64,000 nucleotides of DNA. Source: an uncultured delta proteobacterium (GTDB lineage: Bacteria > Desulfobacterota > Desulfovibrionia > Desulfovibrionales > Desulfovibrionaceae). The notes below the pieces were generated by a model. That model made no database searches. It saw only the letters and a list, made by a program, of their open reading frames with translations, and had not been told where the DNA came from. Position 1 is the stretch's first letter. Each line of letters begins with the position of its first letter. Position numbers and translations under genes: made by a program. The stretch covers positions 1,200,970 through 1,264,969 of the forward strand of contig LT599018.1 of the NCBI GenBank assembly GCA_900079685.1. The letters run 5' to 3'. Below are positions 62,415-64,000 of this stretch, piece after piece.

Positions 62415-63197
62415 TCATTTTTCCCAAACGTGGTTGCCGGAAACGGCCCACTGCGCCGGGGTTTTCCCGCCGTCCGCGTTTTTCTCGCGGTAAAGCTTGT
62501 CCCAGATCTCCCGGGTAAGGACGATATCATCATACATGGCTTTTTCCGCCGCGTCGGGGTCGCCTTTCACAATCGCATCCAGCGTTCTGGCATGGCTGCG
62601 GTTTACCGGTTTGGAAAAATCCTGGGTGGTGTCGGCATTTTTTATATTGGTCTCGTCCACCAGGTTGACCAGCACCCCGCTGAAAAAGCGGATCAGCGGG
62701 TTGGTGATGCATTCGGCAATCCGCTGATGGAACGCCATTTCCAACGGGCGCAGTTCAGCCCGGGAGGCGGAGCCCAGCTTGCCCGTCGCTTCCGCGTGGA
62801 GCCTCGAGAGCTCGCCCTTCTGTTCGGCCGTCATGAAACAGGCGGCCATGCGGGCGGCATACGGCTCGATCATCAGCCGCGCTTCGCCGATATGGTCGTG
62901 GGTCAGGCTGATATTTTGGGTATGCAAAAAATCGATCAGACTCTTCTGCGGGCGGATGAACGGCACTTCCCCCACGTAAGCGCCGCCGCCCGAGCCTTTC
63001 CGCAGTTCCACAAGCCCCAGGGACTCAAGGGCGCTGAGCGCCTCCCTGAGCGTTTGCCTGCTGACCCCGAACGAATCAGCCAGTTCCTTCTCGGACGCGA
63101 GTCTGTCGCCTGGGCGCAATTTGTGCTCAATTATTGATGCCCTGATATAATCCTCAATGACTTTCGACGTCTTTGGCCGGACGACTGGCTCGTACAT
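62415..63197 (-). CDS. GntR-family regulator, FadR subfamily (FCD domain)
   Basis: The 260-residue protein has an N-terminal winged helix (RPGDRLASEKELADSFGVSRQTLREALSALESLG) and an FCD domain with typical ligand Asp and His positions. It converges on the TPP gene with a 42-base gap. The start at 63197 has AGGCG upstream; an in-frame ATG four codons earlier is possible. It probably controls the AzgA/tautomerase/TPP genes or another target, since no shared operator was found. Confidence 0.88.
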   Translation of the reverse strand: MYEPVVRPKTSKVIEDYIRASIIEHKLRPGDRLASEKELADSFGVSRQTLREALSALESLGLVELRKGSGGGAYVGEVPFIRPQKSLIDFLHTQNISLTHDHIGEARLMIEPYAARMAACFMTAEQKGELSRLHAEATGKLGSASRAELRPLEMAFHQRIAECITNPLIRFFSGVLVNLVDETNIKNADTTQDFSKPVNRSHARTLDAIVKGDPDAAEKAMYDDIVLTREIWDKLYREKNADGGKTPAQWAVSGNHVWEK

Positions 63198-63507
63198 GGC
63201 GCCTCGCATAAAGAGGTAAACGGAAAAACACGGACCGCGGGAATTCAGCCGACGATGACCGCCATGCGCGCATCGTCAATCGCAGCGAGGAATACCCGAG
63301 ACAACTCCTGCAAAAAAAGTTTTTATATAATATAAATATATAGATATAAAAAAATAAATTTGTACAGTATTTTTATTGGTGTTTTATTTCTTGACTCGAG
63401 GTGGCAAAATTTCCGTTCCCCGGCCCGCCCACCGGGAGACCCCGCCCCCTGAACGAAAACGCGTCCGGCCTGCGGGGCCGGACGCGTTTTCCAAGATGCC
63501 GTTCGTG
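63198..63507. promoter_or_regulatory. AT-rich upstream region of the GntR gene
   Basis: No gene is supported in these 310 bases. The part 63315-63385 is strikingly AT-rich (TATAATATAAATATATAG) and likely carries the GntR promoter on the minus strand. The rest, up to the terminator hairpin at 63455, shows nothing recognisable. Confidence 0.55.
63455..63491 (-). terminator. Terminator of the right-edge gene
   Basis: GAAAACGCGTCCGGCC and its exact complement form a 16-pair stem around five bases, with A-run and T-run at the ends. It lies 17 bases past the stop of the minus-strand gene at 63508. Confidence 0.88.
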
Positions 63508-64000
63508 TCAGCATGTCGTTGTTTTAATGAGTATTTCGTTTAAGACCTGCTCCTGCAAACCGCAATCGCCCTCCATTTCCGGATGCCCGGACCCGGCGGC
63601 GGCCATAAGGGGCTGTATGGCGCTGCCCGTGCCCGGCGCCGTATCATCCACGAAATGGATATCTATCTTTTGCGTGACCACCGCGCCATCCCTGCTCGTC
63701 ACCAGGGTCAACACGTCGTTTTCCAGGTCGGGGAACCCCTCAAGAGAAAAACCGGCGGCATGCCCGCTCAGGCCGAACGGATCGTAAGGCGGCAGACCGC
63801 TGGCGTCCAGCATGACGGGGTCCATCATGCAATCCATGAGGCCGGTGTAAAACGGGATGGCTTCATCCCAACCGAAAAAGTCCGCTCCGGCGTCTTCGGC
63901 CTGGCCGGCGCTGTCCGCGTCTTCGGAAAGGCCGGTGTTCTCCGGGCCGCCCGCCGTGGCGTTCAGCCCGGCGGCCGCGTCCGCTCCGGCAGCGGTTTCC
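63508..64000 (-). CDS. C-terminal part of an acidic, low-complexity protein (partial)
   Basis: The frame is open without a stop from 63508 to the right edge, so at least 163 residues of the C-terminus are visible. The first part is rich in Ala, Gly, Asp, Glu and Ser (for example AEDAGADFFGWDEAI), then come alternating hydrophobic and acidic stretches (NDVLTLVTSRDGAVVTQKIDIHFVDD) that look like beta strands, and a Cys-ending tail. There is no known domain I can name. Large adhesin or RTX-like surface proteins often have such ends, but this is a guess. The ATG at 63837 is internal. Confidence 0.6.
   Translation of the reverse strand, partial: ETAAGADAAAGLNATAGGPENTGLSEDADSAGQAEDAGADFFGWDEAIPFYTGLMDCMMDPVMLDASGLPPYDPFGLSGHAAGFSLEGFPDLENDVLTLVTSRDGAVVTQKIDIHFVDDTAPGTGSAIQPLMAAAGSGHPEMEGDCGLQEQVLNEILIKTTTC

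Noticed and set aside
63323-63514. Small minus-strand frame at the right end
   Set aside because: It overlaps the terminator hairpin and AT-rich promoter and encodes nothing recognisable.

Overview
The window is GC-rich bacterial chromosome (no phage, plasmid, rRNA or tRNA genes seen) and is almost entirely small-molecule uptake and catabolism. Four complete TRAP transporters, the end of a TctC-type binding protein, a dipeptide-type ABC transporter, GltS, Kup, an AzgA-type purine permease and a MATE pump lie within 64 kb, together with four FadR-type GntR regulators, one LysR and one PrpR-like sigma-54 activator. This density of TRAP systems with CoA-dependent and TPP-dependent enzymes resembles a host-associated Desulfovibrionaceae (Desulfovibrio/Bilophila type). 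That placement is an inference from gene style, not from a marker gene.

Layout. (1) 1-8412: end of a TctC protein, a DUF1932 dehydrogenase, a GntR regulator, TRAP QMP, a CoA-acylating aldehyde dehydrogenase of SauS/EutE type, a CitE-like lyase and a 2-hydroxyacid dehydrogenase without a normal start codon. Three copies of a TATTGCAT-type palindrome mark the promoters. (2) 8563-8952: a chagasin-like protease-inhibitor lipoprotein. (3) 9094-17691: a GntR gene divergent from a minus-strand set of SAF-domain dehydrogenase, TRAP PQM, BKACE enzyme, ABM monooxygenase and CaiB-type CoA transferase. (4) 17801-23291: a tightly coupled three-gene surface-polymer operon consisting of a LicC-LicA fusion, a CDP-glycerol glycerophosphotransferase-like protein, and a YidC domain fused to a sulfatase-fold domain. 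(5) 23561-27977: cupin, M20 peptidase, PreA-like Fe-S dehydrogenase and a fold-type II PLP enzyme. (6) 28153-30048: Kup. (7) 30477-40096: Dpp-type ABC transporter with two M20 peptidases and a divergent LysR gene. (8) 40119-47376: a YczE/YitT-like membrane protein, a VOC protein ending in a tandem repeat, and an HMG-CoA-lyase/TRAP/PrpR-like set with a candidate sigma-54 promoter. (9) 47762-57285: GltS, then an SDR/TRAP operon, a GntR gene, and an operon of an internally duplicated unknown protein, an HD protein and a TPP enzyme, linked by shared GTCWGAC motifs. (10) 57423-63197: MATE, AzgA, tautomerase, second TPP enzyme, GntR. (11) 63508-64000: the C-terminus of an acidic protein running off the edge.

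How the genes work together: each module pairs an uptake system for a small organic acid or peptide with two to four enzymes and its own regulator, so the region reads as a series of independent substrate cassettes. In every operon where a binding-protein gene precedes its permease gene (three TRAP, one Dpp), a long perfect GC-rich inverted repeat follows the binding-protein gene, as expected if binding protein is made in excess. The most unusual elements are the YidC-sulfatase/LicCA operon and the duplicated TGSHGG protein with its shared operators.
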